The notes beneath the pieces were generated by a model. That model was given only the letters and a program-made list of their open reading frames with translations, was not told the DNA's origin and did not search any database. A program made the position numbers and the translations under genes. Shown one piece after another: positions 22,273-33,670 of a stretch of DNA of 64,000 nucleotides. The DNA comes from Cellvibrionaceae bacterium (GTDB taxonomy: Bacteria > Pseudomonadota > Gammaproteobacteria > Pseudomonadales > Cellvibrionaceae): NCBI GenBank assembly GCA_024707385.1, contig JANPZW010000009.1, forward strand, positions 434,001-498,000, read 5' to 3'. Numbering within the stretch: position 1 is the stretch's first letter; the number at the start of each line of letters is the position of its first letter.

Positions 22273-25200
22273 TCCTCAACTTCTGTAATCACCAACGAAT
22301 CCACGTAGTAAGAGCTAAATGTGGCTGGAGGATTATTCTCTCCATCCGCTTCATCCGCCTCAAAATAAACTTTGAATACTGCAGGCATTTCATCGAACCC
22401 AAACGTGTATCTCCGGCTGAGTTTTACCCATTCCGCAGTGTCGTCAGCCCTGTCTAGGGATGTATAAGTTGAGCCTGCGGCGTCGGCTAGTTTCGATTCC
22501 AAAGTCATTTTAATAACGCTGGAAGTGGCGCCTTCAATTTTCACCCAAGCAGAAATATCGTAGGTTCTACCCGGCACCATGCCGCTGCTTCTCAGATCGT
22601 ACTGGGCAGAATTCCACAATGCTGTTCGACCTGTTACGAAAAGCGAACGCGCACCGGAATATTTCGTTGCTGAATCCAGCGAAAGTGTTGCACCGGCTGC
22701 GCTCCAGCCAACAACGTCTGTCGCATTCGCTTCCAAGCCTCCGTTGAACACCAGATTGGGGGTGACGACCAAATCGTCTAAGAAATAACTGGTTGCACCT
22801 TCTGCCGCCTCAACGTACAGCTTTAAGTCGGTTACAGTGCCAGTCGGAGCGTAGTCAACAACACCTTCTAATTTTGTCCATCCATCAGAGCTGACAACAC
22901 CTTCCGCTACCGTCAACCATTTTTGCCCTCCCTCATCGGTGAAGTTAAGCGTGAGTTTAAAAGTGTCTGACGCGGTGGTTTCGCTGACTACCTTGACCCA
23001 CACAGATGCCTTGTACGAAGTATTTGGCTCGAGACCCAGCTCCAACAAGGGATATTGTGCGGAATCATAGAACGCGCTTCTGCCCGATACGCGCAAACCA
23101 AAGAAGCCGGAATGAGCGCCGCCCTGAGGCCACTGTTCAATCGCTATGGTGGCACCAGAACCTACCCATCCAGTAGTCGCCCCTGCCTCAAGACCGCCAT
23201 TGGTAATAATGCTCGCCGGCGGCACGAATTCGGTGATGATCAGATCATCAACAAAATAAGCACCACCACCGCCACCCTCATTAGGTCCATCCGCCTCGAA
23301 GTAGATTTTAAGGGTCGTCACATCACCTGTGGGCAAATAGGTAAAGGCGTTGCTGAGCTGTACCCAGTCCGCCGTGTCAGATGATTGAGCAATGGTACGC
23401 CAGCGATTTGCATTACCCGCCTCGTCCTCTTGCTCAATGGTCATCTTGATGTTTTCAGGCGCGGCTCCATCCCTCTTCACCCATGCAGATATCAAATAGG
23501 TGCGACCCGGTACCAGACCCAACTCGCGCATATCGTATTGCACGGAACTCCAGCCATCACTGCGCGAGGAAACGTGTGCTGAACTATTGCCGGAACGCTT
23601 GTCCGCATCCGTGACGACTACCGTTGCACCAGCCGGACTCCATCCATCCATTCCGGATTCGAATCCACCGTTGGTGTTAAACACTTTGGTGACGAACACA
23701 TCATCAATAAAATAATTGGTCGCCTGCCTTTCTGCTTCGATATAAGGCTTGAGGCTCGCGACAGTTTTACCTACATGCGCAGCTGTGGGTGTAAAAGTGA
23801 ACACTGAGCTGAGGCGTGTCCAGTTTCGAGTGTCCGTTTCACCGGAGGTGGTAATTGACAGGTAATCAGTGCCACCTTCTGCGTAATCCACTCGCAATGT
23901 CATTTTCATTAGATCGGCATCAGCACCATCCACTTTTACCCACGCGGAAGCGAAATATGTGTCGCCAATTGTTAATGCGTTTTCACCTAAATCGTATTGG
24001 GCTGATCCCCAAGTCGCGGTCCGATTTGAGACATAGAGCGCATAGCGTCCGGAGTAAACCCCCTCTGGTGAACTGACAACTGAAATTGTCGCATCACTGC
24101 CGCTCCATCCTGCGGCATTTCCAGTTTCGAATTCGCCGTCTGCTATTAAATTGGCCGCGCTCACCGGCAGCGGCGGAATCTGCGAGACAAGCCGGAAGCT
24201 ATCCAGGTTGATCGTTCTCAGCGCATTGACGGCGTAACCCATTTGCGCCACCAGATTTACCGATTCTGTACCTTCCGGCAAGTTGGCCGCGAAGGTAATT
24301 TCCTGCCAGCCTCCAGTCAGCGCAACACCGTCTGGAATTCCGTTGTTATCCGCATCCTCAGTGCCCGCCGCAGCCAGCTCCCGTGAGCCATCCGCAGAAG
24401 TCACGCTCAGTTTCAAGCGGCTGCCTGATTCTCCGTTGACGCGAGCCGAAACAAAATATCGGCGTCCACCTTCGACTGGAATATTTTCAACACCAGCCTC
24501 AATATCATCCAGTTGAATTGAAAAGGACGCAGGGTCCTGTGGGTTAGTCAACGCGGCCGCATCTTTACCAATGCTGACACGCAAGGAATTCTCACCGGTG
24601 TGCGCATCTGTCGAATCCAGCGCGAAGCTTGCCAAGCTGCCCGAAGCCGCCATCATCCAACCTTCAGCGGCCGTGGAGCTGTCCTCCAAATCACCATTGC
24701 GGATAGCGTTCGGCAATAAAACAAAGTCGTCCAAAAATATGGGTTTACCCCCGTTTTCCGGATAGCCCATGTTGACGATCATATTCAGCCGCGCAATCTG
24801 TGCATCTTCTGGAAAGCCCGCTTCTTTAAGCTCTTCCTCATTCAAAACCGGTGCGTTATCTGGAACCGTAAAATCGAAAGTCACCTGTTGCCAAATATTA
24901 TCGAACGTTACCGTTGCGGCCTCCAGGGGAAGTGATGGGGCATCAGGGAAGGAAGAAGTGAATTGCGCTTTTGTGCCAACCGGCCCGCGGGCATAGGCGG
25001 AATAAATATAGGTTTGACCGGGAACCACATACAAATCAGCAGGCCCCACCTGAATATCGGCCGGGTCGGACGTCGTCGTGGTGACACTCGTTTTAAGAGC
25101 TTGGTTGCCTCTATTGACGAGTGTTCTGTTGAATTCATCCAGAACAATTTGCATGTCGAATTGCGCAGTCGCAGCACCACTGGTGGAAGTGGACCAGCCT

Positions 25201-26418
25201 TCGGCCTCGAGAAGATCCTCTTCCAGACTGCTATTGGTGACGTGATTGTATTCGAACAACGCTTGGTTATCGCTCACCAGGTCCGACGATCCAGCCGTAT
25301 AAGGACAGGTATCCGGCGGAATCAGTTTGATGTTATCGATATAAATAGTTTTTCCCTTGTTCTCGGGAAAATTATACTGCGCATACAACCGCACTACGTC
25401 TGTACCGCTGATCTGTGCTTCAAAGCGCACTTCTTGCCATTCGGAAGTGAGCGTTGAAATTTCTTGAGTCCCGTACGAGTTATATTGGGTTGGGTTTTGC
25501 ACCAGGAAATTGATCTTGCCTCCTTCGTCCCCCTTAACCCAAGCTGAAAAAACGTAAGTCCAGCCAGAGACAACGGGAACCTCAACCGAACCTCCCCTCT
25601 ATCGCCCACGGGTCGCCGCTGCCGACTGTGGTGTCAAATACAATTTTTACCGAGTTATTGCCATTTTGCGCCACGTCCGTGCTGAGACTGAATGTTGCTC
25701 CTGCACCAGAATTCGCCCAGGACCCATCCACGCTGATAGCAGTGTCACTTTCTTCGAAATCAGAGTTACGTGCAACGTTGCCTTCTTGTACGGGCGGCAG
25801 CACCGGAATCGGCATGGCGACCATTCTATCTATAAAAAAAGTGCCGCCGATATTATCCGCGAATCCCATTTGCACCGGCATATCGACGCTCGTCACTGCG
25901 CTTTCCGGTACCTGGAAGAAAAACTCAATCGTTTGCGGCTCGCCAGTCAGGAAAATATTCTGGCTCGCCAAAATCAACTCTGGACCCGTGTTTCCTACAG
26001 GATTGACAATGAACCGGGTCAAACCACAGCGAGGGCCCTGCACGTGCGCTGCTACGCCATACGCTTGGCCCGGCTTCACCGCTACTGAGGAGGGCCCGGC
26101 ATATAGGTCATCAGGCGCGCTGTCGACCTCCACATTTAATACGGAGGTTTTTAGGCTGTTGCCACCCTGACCCAAAGTCGGTGCCAGCTCAAACTCCGCA
26201 ACAACGCCGTTTGACTCATCAACTTCCGCACTCCAACCGGTCCATTCGGTGTTGCTCTGCGAGAGATCACTGTTGGGAATTATATTGGTCGGCACCACGC
26301 TGGTATCGACTTCCTGAAAGGACACATCCGCTGGATCTTTATCGGAGCAACCCGACAATCCAGCAAGACCGGTGAGCAGCGAGCACAGTAAAGCACTCCT
26401 GGATATAGACGTTGACAT
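22257..26418 (-). CDS. surface lipoprotein of about eight tandem carbohydrate-binding-like modules (frameshifted)
   Basis: Repaired, about 1386 residues. The N-terminus has a lipoprotein signal with lipobox LSGC followed by Ser, which favours the outer membrane. The rest is a chain of beta-sandwich modules resembling CBM4/9/22-type domains, starting near residues 45, 215, 390, 570, 755, 908, 1070 and 1220. Modules 1-4 form one subtype, and 5-8 another with the repeated pattern NGGxE, GW, SAQYDL, PGRTYxxSAWVK and YFxDDLVVT. No glycosidase, esterase or anchor domain is visible. The likely role is to bind xylan at the cell surface for the TonB receptor encoded next. One base too many in the C4 run 25594-25597 breaks the frame; its removal gives AIEGGSVEVPVVSGWTYVF. 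Confidence 0.78.
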
Positions 26419-26781
26419 AGTCTCTCCGCAGATTTTATTGATTAGAAATTTAACGATCCTGTCTGGAACACATAAAACCGAAAATTAGTTTTTTTATTTT
26501 CTTAATAACTATGGTTTTTACATCAGCACAAACTAGAGAAGTTTGTGCGTAAAATTTTGAGCAATGAATTTTTATAATATAAATCCAGCTAATGATTTAT
26601 TGATGCTCTCATCAGAACTATCATTCAAACAATCACTTGTATTTAAAGGTGCACGTGCACATGGTGACTAATCCAGCCTAGCACCAGTTCTAGCATTTTG
26701 CTTCGCACAGCCAGGGGTCCTGAACGCCCATAAAAACGACGGCAGGCGAATCGGTTTGTCCGCTATCTCATACATCTTTTC
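26419..26781. promoter_or_regulatory. intergenic region upstream of the lipoprotein-receptor unit with a 12-base palindrome
   Basis: This 363-base gap lies between the GH115 stop and the start of the leftward lipoprotein gene, and should hold the promoter of the lipoprotein-TonB receptor unit. A perfect palindrome GTGCACGTGCAC at 26649-26660 lies about 230 bases upstream of the lipoprotein ATG. The stretch 26460-26640 is markedly AT-rich. No coding sequence is visible. Confidence 0.45.
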
Positions 26782-29744
26782 TTATATACGCGGACTCTGC
26801 GGGGGGCCGAGATAGCTGGGCTGGAGACCTCCCGTATCAATCTGCAAACGCTGGACCGCCACGCCAGGATCCACCATAAATAGTTTCAGTGTAGTAGGCC
26901 CTGGTTGATTTATCCTGTGGCTGCTGCGCCCGATGCGTACGCCGTCAATCACGGATCGCTCCCACTCTGCGTCGCCATCTTTATAGTTAGTAAGAAAATC
27001 AATTATTTGTGGCTCTTCATCGCCAATGGCCACGGCATAGCGAAGGCCCCGACCAGGAACAAACGGCAGGCTGGGCGCCAGTATGGTTTGCAGCTCCACC
27101 AATCCCGTTGCGAAGAAGGTGATCGGATATTCCACAAAGGGCGCGTCTTTCAGATTGAGGAAGCTGGAATCTCCCACTGGATACGGTGAGATGGCGCTTT
27201 TGGTTCGCCCATGTCCGGGAATTTCCTGCCATTCGTATCCCTGGCTCTTTTTACTCTGAGCAAAACCTGCAGCTTCTATTGCGATGTAGCCATCAGCTTC
27301 GAGATACCCCTTGGCCTGTCGCCGTAGTTTTTCGGCCGGCTTGTTTGCGACAACGGATATTTTCGCGCTCTGCCAGCCCGTTCCTCGTATGACGATAGTC
27401 CCGGTGCTCACGCCATCGGGCAATTTTGCCCAGTCGACACTGACGCGGACGGGGCGCTCGGTCTCAACTCGCCCCTGGTTATGACTGAGTTTTATCCAGG
27501 GCTCTTCTGTTTGCGCCGTAAAATCGAAGGGTATCTGCCCGCGGTTGAACATCACCAGCTCGCGTGTTTGCCGGCCAAAAAAGTCAAACTGCAACTCATG
27601 CTTGCCCTTGTGCGGCCACTCCCCGCTTACGGCCGCCGGCCAGGCTCGGCTATGCCTTCCAGCGCAATTCCCATTTCCGCGTATTCACCTGGGACATATT
27701 CAGAGAGAGCCGGCATTTGATCCCCTTCAGGATTCTGCCAGTTGGTGTAGCCGATATGGGGCTGATCCATGAAATGCCGCCACTTGCCGTTATTGATGCT
27801 GTGATAGCGGTCTTTGAGCAGTTTGTCTTGCAGGAAATATTCTTTCGCCTGCTGACGATAGATTTCAGCTGTATTGCGCCCCTGCGTTGCATACAGTCGG
27901 TTCTTCGCCACGGCGATATACATCCGCGTGAGATTGGCTGTGGCTAGCACCGGATGCATGACAAGTTGAAAAAAAGCATCCCGTTTATCCGCAGGGATTT
28001 CCTTGAACAACCGCTCAGCGTCGTCGGTCATCAGTTGCAGTTCCGCGAGTACGCGCTCTGCCTCCTGATAATGCAGCAAACTATAGGTGGTCGGCTCCAT
28101 CAGCTCGGGCTTGCGCCTGCCGTTGTGTCGGGTGTACCCGGTCATCAGGGCTTCTATTCTCTCGGCATAAGCAGCGCCGAATTCGCGCTCGGCCCAAAGG
28201 CGCCCAAAAGTTTGTAAACGTTCTTTTGGCCACCGCTCAGGATCCCAAGCCATGCGCAGAAAAAATTCGGTGGGAAATTCCATCGGCTTGAGATCACCGA
28301 CATTGGTGATCCAGATACGATTGGCATCGTGCTTATAAGCCAGATGCATTTGCTCCCAGATCTTCGCAATCGGGACCGTATTGATCCAGCGGTAGGAGCG
28401 CGGACCGCCGACATAATCAAAATGATAGTAGATGCCCGCCCCACCGCTGCGTTTGCGCTCTTCCGGGGTTGGCAGGCGGCGGATATTGCCCCAATTATCG
28501 TCACCCCAGAGAAGCGTAATATCCTCGGGAACCCGCATTCCCTTTTCATAATAGGCCTGCACTTCTTTATAAAGGCACCATACCTGTGGAATTTGGGAAA
28601 CAGCCGCATCGCCAAAAGTCTCTGCCAGAATTTCCCGCTGATCGCGGACGATTTGCTCCAGCAAGCCGATATTTTCTCCCTCACTCATAGGCGCATCTTC
28701 CTGCCCGCGCATTCCCATGGTGAAGAGACTTTCATAGGGCTTCGCCCGCCGGGCGCCGTCCTGCCAAAATTTATAGAGATTGTCCCGATTGGTAGAGTAT
28801 TCCCAATTGCCTTTCCCGTAGCGGTTCCATTCTTTATCCGCACGCATCATCGGCTCATGATGAGAGGTGCCCATGACGATGCCGTATTCATGTGCCAATG
28901 CTTGATTTTTCGGATCATCGTCGTTGAAGGCGTTGTTCCACATGGCGGGCCACAAATAATTCGCTTTCAAGCGCAAAAGCAGCTCGAAAATCTTGGCGTA
29001 AAATTCGTGGTTGTAATTACCGTGGTTGGCTTGGACCCAACCGGTGAGAGCGGGGGCTTCATCATTCAGAAAAATCCCGCGATAACGCACTTTGGGGAAA
29101 TCCTGCTTACGCGTCCCCGCCAAGACATAAATACTTTCCTTCTTCTCGACCGGAACATCAGCCCAGTAATACCAGGGCGAAACACCGATTTGTTCGGAGA
29201 GATCGTAAATGCCATAGATGCTGCCGCGCATGTCAGCGCCGATGATCAACAGGGCACGCTTAACATTGGGAAGGGGCTGATCAACAACCTCCAGGTGAAA
29301 ACCATCCCAGCGGCCGGCAATGGCACTGGGGTCCACCCGACCACTGCGAACCAGATCGTCCACCAGTCCACCGCGCCCCAATGTACCAATGATGATGGCA
29401 CTTGCTGTCAAATCATCTGCTCGGGCAACCAATTTCGGGCGATGAGATGACACTCGCGCGATATCTTCGACCAAATCGCGTGCTGCCCGATGCACTCCAG
29501 GAAAATCATGTTCATCGACAAAAATTTCAGCCTTATTGTCCAAAGTGACCACAGACAGGGCACCCTTTTGCGCTTTGACGGAAATATATGAAGGATCGCC
29601 AAGAGCATAGGTGTGCGTGACCATAAGCTGAAAAAAAGCAATGGTGACGAAGTGGAATAAAAGGCGGGCAACATAGAGACTGCTATATTGCGTTTGTCCA
29701 TTAAAAACAGCCTTTCCCTCTTTATTGGAATTATGAAGGCTCAT
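26782..29744 (-). CDS. GH115 xylan alpha-1,2-glucuronidase (frameshifted)
   Basis: Repaired, about 987 residues. The central part is unmistakably GH115: RGIFLNDEAPALTGWVQ, LRLKANYLWPAMWNNAFNDDD, GIVMGTSHHEPMMRA, PEDITLLWGDDNWGNIRRLP and YYHFDYVGGPRSYRWINT. These enzymes remove (4-O-methyl)glucuronic acid from glucuronoxylan or its oligomers. An N-terminal hydrophobic stretch ending HTYA looks like a signal peptide, so the enzyme is periplasmic or exported. The C-terminal part is the usual beta-sandwich module. A missing base in the GG at plus-strand 27644-27645 breaks the frame; repair gives AEPWPAAVSGEWPHKGKHELQ. The start is uncertain between ATG 29744 and GTG 29786. It is divergent from the AraC gene. 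Confidence 0.9.
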
Positions 29745-30038
29745 TTGAGTAATCTTATTGTGTGCGCTGTGCGACGAGACTAACACCTCCCAGCCGTGAC
29801 GCCTCCAACATCCTTAACCATTCCATTGCATTTTTTTACCTCAATTGTCGTTTTTTTATGCGAAAAATGTGATTAACTGCGCGTAGCACGACTCAAAAAC
29901 GAGTGATAGACTGCGGCGATCCGTCGAGTTGGGCTATACCGGGATAAACTTTTTCCGCCCCTGGACAGAGCTACCGTCCTTTCGCTTGGGAAGCGCAAAA
30001 AGACTATAAGATCAACCGTCTCAAGTTAGCTGTTACAC

Positions 30039-30923
30039 ATGGAAAAACCTGCGTTCGAAAATGTACAACTTGAAGCCGATGAATCTATTCGGGTTCTGCA
30101 ATACTCCTGCCCCGCATTCCAGAGCAACCACACGTGGCATTTTCATCCCCAATATGAAATTTCGCTGATCCTGAAGGGCAGCGGCAAACGCTTTATCGGC
30201 GACCATATCGGCACTTTTTACCCCGGGGATCTGGTGTTGATCGGACCGAATATTCCCCACTGCTGGATCAGCGATGACCAACAGAGAGAGAACGAAATGC
30301 TTGTGGTGCAGTTCGACCCGCTATTCCTCGGCGAGTCGTTTTATAGCATCCCCGAAGCGAGAGCAATCAAGAGTCTGCTCACCGCCACACGGCGCGCACT
30401 CCTGTTTTCTCAGGACAACCCCGGCGAAAGCCAGCAATGGCTGGAAAATATCCGCAGGCACACAGGCCTTGCCCGCATCGCTCATTTTTTACTGCTTTTC
30501 GAAGCCTTAAGCCAATGCGAACAGGAAGCCCTGGCCAGCGACGATTATGTCGTTGAGCAATCTGTAAGGGGCGTGGATCGACTGACCAACGCGATCAACT
30601 ACGTGAAAAATCATCTGCATGAGGAAATCAAGCAACCGGATGTGGCCAAATTGGTCAATATGGCCCCGCAGAGCTTTTCGCGTTTTTTCCGTGCCCAAAC
30701 GGGCCGAACCTTCGTTTCATTCGTTAATGAAGTGCGCATCACCGAAGCCTGCCATCTGCTGGCGACCACGGACCGCGACATTCTCGACATAGCATTAAGC
30801 TGCGGCTACGCGAATATTTCGCATTTCAACCGCAAGTTTCTGGAAAACAAAAAACTGACCCCGAGTCGTTTTCGGGAAAATCAACGACTGAAATATGGTC
30901 TGTTGAAGGCAAGCTCCGGCTAA
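30039..30923 (+). CDS. AraC-family transcriptional regulator with N-terminal cupin
   Basis: A 294-residue regulator. The N-terminal half is a cupin sensor (HTWHFHPQYEISLILKG, FYPGDLVLIGPNIPHCW), the usual sugar-binding module of AraC proteins. The C-terminal 100 residues hold two helix-turn-helix units (DVAKLVNMAPQSFSRFFRAQTG and DIALSCGYANISHFNRKFLE). It sits between the leftward GH115 gene and the rightward xylB-galM-xylA unit, so it is the natural candidate to respond to xylose or glucuronoxylan fragments and control both sides. Its gene follows a 250-base divergent promoter region rich in A and T. Confidence 0.9.
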   Translation: MEKPAFENVQLEADESIRVLQYSCPAFQSNHTWHFHPQYEISLILKGSGKRFIGDHIGTFYPGDLVLIGPNIPHCWISDDQQRENEMLVVQFDPLFLGESFYSIPEARAIKSLLTATRRALLFSQDNPGESQQWLENIRRHTGLARIAHFLLLFEALSQCEQEALASDDYVVEQSVRGVDRLTNAINYVKNHLHEEIKQPDVAKLVNMAPQSFSRFFRAQTGRTFVSFVNEVRITEACHLLATTDRDILDIALSCGYANISHFNRKFLENKKLTPSRFRENQRLKYGLLKASSG

Positions 30924-30979
30924 CGTGCGGTTCTGATTGGCAGAAAAAATCTGCACAATTGGTTCTATATCCAAGTGGG

Positions 30980-31040
30980 GTTAAACCTATGTTTAACTTC
31001 ACCCTGGTGGCCTTTTAACACTCAACTCAAAGTGTTAAAA
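30980..31040 (+). promoter_or_regulatory. two inverted repeats upstream of xylB
   Basis: The 240-base gap between the AraC gene and xylB holds GTTAAAC-CTAT-GTTTAAC at 30980-30997 and, 15 bases on, TTTTAACACT-N8-AGTGTTAAAA at 31013-31040. The second is a perfect 10-base inverted repeat. The placement suits operators for the xylose genes; the second could also act as the AraC gene's terminator, though it lacks a T tail. Confidence 0.5.
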
Positions 31041-31163
31041 ATACGCACTGACTCGGTTAAAAAGCCTGTAGCACCGGTGTTAGTGTCCCCACTATGCTCC
31101 TTCGGCTATTCGTGGGCCACGCGCACCTTCACGTCACTTCACGCAAACAAGATAGAGCCTCAT

Positions 31164-32655
31164 ATGTATTTTTTGGGCATCGACATTGGCAGCTCGTCTG
31201 TCAAACTCTCCGTTTTAAATGGGGAAACCGGACGCGCCGCAGCGTCTGCGCAATATCCTGCAGTGGAACTGGAAATCGCCAGCCCGCAAAAAAACTGGGC
31301 CGAACAGGACCCCGCCACTTGGTGGGAGTGTGTACGGCTCGGCTGCCAAGACCTTTGGCGTAAAGGCAATTTTTCTCCGAAAGACATAGCCGCAGTCGGT
31401 ATTACCTACCAGATGCACGGCCTTGTCATTGTTGACAAAAACCTTGAAGTCCTAAGACCCGCAATCATCTGGTGCGACAGTCGCGCTGTGGAGATTGGCG
31501 ATAAAGCACTGAAAGCATTGGGCGGGGACTACTGTTTCTCTCATCTGCTGAACTCTCCCGGCAACTTCACCGCGTCAAAACTGCGCTGGGTGCAGCAAAA
31601 TGAGCCGGAAATCTACCGGCAGATTCACAAGATCCTGCTCCCCGGCGATTTCATCGCGCTGAAGCTGTCCGGCACCACATCTACCAGTGCCGGCGGCCTT
31701 TCAGAAGGCATCCTATGGGACTTTAAAGAGTCGGCGCCCGCCTATCGCCTTATGGACCACTGGCAGTTCTCGCCCGACTTTATTCCGACCATCGAACCGA
31801 ATATTGGCGGCACTTTGACTGTCGGCGCCCGCGCCGCGGAAGAGCTCGGCATCTCTGCCGGTATTCCTATCAGCTATCGCGCAGGCGACCAGCCGAACAA
31901 CGCGTTCAGCCTTAACGTACTGCGCCCTGGTGAAATAGCCGCGAATGCCGGCACCTCCGGCGTGATTTACGCAGTAACCGACCAGCCCATCACAGACGAA
32001 GCTGGTCGCGTCAACACCTTCCTGCACGTTACCCACAACGACATAGAGACACGCAACGGTGTGCTGCTGTGCGTTAACGGCACCGGGCGCGCCTATAGCT
32101 GGTTGCGCCAGATCCTGTCCGCCAACGGCGGCCCTCTGGATTACGTTTTGTTGAACAAACTCGCCGAAAATGTAGCCATCGGCAGCGATGGCCTGCAATT
32201 TGTGCCGTTTGGTAATGGTGCAGAGCGCATGTTCCAGAACAAGACGCCGGGCGCTCATATCCGCAATATCGATTTGAATCGCCATTCAATCGGCCATCTC
32301 GTCCGCGCCGCGCAGGAAGGCATAGTCTTCGCGCTCAATCGCGGCTTTGATGTCATCAAGGAACTGGGTGGTCGCTGCGACTTGGTACGCGCATCACGAG
32401 GCAATATGTTCCTCAGCGATATTTTCACTCAAGCATTCGCCAATACCACCGGCAGCACCATTGAGCTTTACGAGACTGACGGCGCTGAAGGCGCGGCGCG
32501 TGGTGCGGCATTGGGTTGCGGTTACTACAAGTCTGCTGAAGAAGCTTTTCGGTGGCCTTACCGTGAAAGATCGGATAGAGCCTACGCCACAGCTGCAAAA
32601 TGAATATCAGGATGCCTATCAGAAGTGGAGCGAAGTGGTACCTGGTACCCCGTAA
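31164..32655 (+). CDS. xylB: xylulokinase (frameshifted near the C-terminus)
   Basis: Repaired, about 496 residues. It is a FGGY-family kinase that phosphorylates D-xylulose to xylulose 5-phosphate. Motifs: the N-terminal phosphate-binding IDIGSSSVKLSV, the substrate-binding GITYQMHGLV and WCDSRAV, GDQPNNAF with the catalytic Asp, and the ATP-site AGTSGVIYAV and GAEGAARGAALG. ATG 31164 starts the conserved domain; codons upstream of it (from 30975) are non-conserved. One T too many in the T4 run 32546-32549 replaces the true end; repair gives EEAFGGLTVKDRIEP and the usual AYQKWSEV ending with a stop at 32655. galM starts 6 bases later. Confidence 0.9.
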
Positions 32656-32660
32656 CGCTT

Positions 32661-33604
32661 ATGAATAATCAGGATTACTCTGCTCAGGTTTTACGCACTG
32701 ATAACGGCTGTCTTTTGGAGTTGGTACCGGAATTTGGCGGTTTGACGAATCGTTTACGGTTCGTCACCACTAAAGGTCCCTTAGATGTCATCGTCGGCTT
32801 GCCCGATCGAGACGCCATGGTCGCTGACAAGTATTTTCGCGGCATTCCCATCTTCCCGGTGGTGAACCGTCTGCGAGATGGACGTTATAGCTTTGAAGGA
32901 AAGGAATATCAGCTTCCGGTCAACGAAACCTCTCGCAATAATGCGTTGCATGGGTTACTTCACCATCTGACCCCAAAAAGTGGAAGTGCTCAACGGTGAA
33001 AATTTCAGCGAAGCGAAGCTGATTTACACCTACAAAGGTGAGGAAAAAGGCTATCCGTTTCCGGTCGACGTCATCATCAGCTATCACCTCAAAACCGGAC
33101 TCTTCTCTGGAAGCCGAGTTTTACGTGCACAACCGCCATCACGCAGCAATCCCTGTGGGAATCGGCTGGCATCCTTGGTTCGGCCTGGGCCTGCCTCTTG
33201 ATGAACTTCATCTAAAATTGCCCAAGGTCCAACGCTTGGCCGTGGATTCTCGTCTGCTGCCGACGGGAGAGCGACCCGAAGATCGCACCTTTGAGCAACT
33301 TCATCCACTGGATGGCATCAGTCTGGATGACTGTTTTGCTGTGCAGCAGAGCGCAGAGAACGAAACCGTATCCGTCATCTTATGGTCTGAGAAAAACCAG
33401 CTAGGTGTGGAGATGTGGCAACAGACGGGAACACACGCATTTAATTTTATTCAGGTATGTACAGCGCCGGATCGTCAATCCGTCGCTATCGAGCCTGTCA
33501 GTTGTGGCATAGATGCCTTCAACACAGGGGACGGATTGATTACGCTGCCAGCGGACGACAGCTTTACGGCCCGTATGGGAGTCCGCTTGGTGACTGCCAT
33601 ATAA
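32661..33604 (+). CDS. aldose 1-epimerase (mutarotase) family protein (frameshifted twice)
   Basis: Repaired, about 313 residues. It belongs to the galactose mutarotase fold: EFGGLTNRLRF near the start, IFPVVNRLRDGRYSFEGKEY, NALHGLL (active-site His region), HNRHHAAIPVGIGWHPWFGLG, LDDCFA and NFIQVCTAPDRQSVAIEP near the end. It interconverts sugar anomers, here presumably of xylose before the isomerase. Frame errors are one A too many in the A5 run near 32975-32980 and one base too many in CTCTTCTCTGG near 33100-33108. It lies between xylB and xylA in the same direction, with 6 and about 66 base gaps, so a xylB-galM-xylA operon is likely. Confidence 0.85.
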
Positions 33605-33670
33605 ACACCGCACCATCAGGAATTCACGAAATCGAACGACATTTGTGTCATTAACAGAAGGTAACACTCA

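Noticed and set aside
28329..29450. 373-codon plus-strand open frame inside the GH115 gene
   Set aside because: Antisense shadow; the GH115 signature is on the minus strand.
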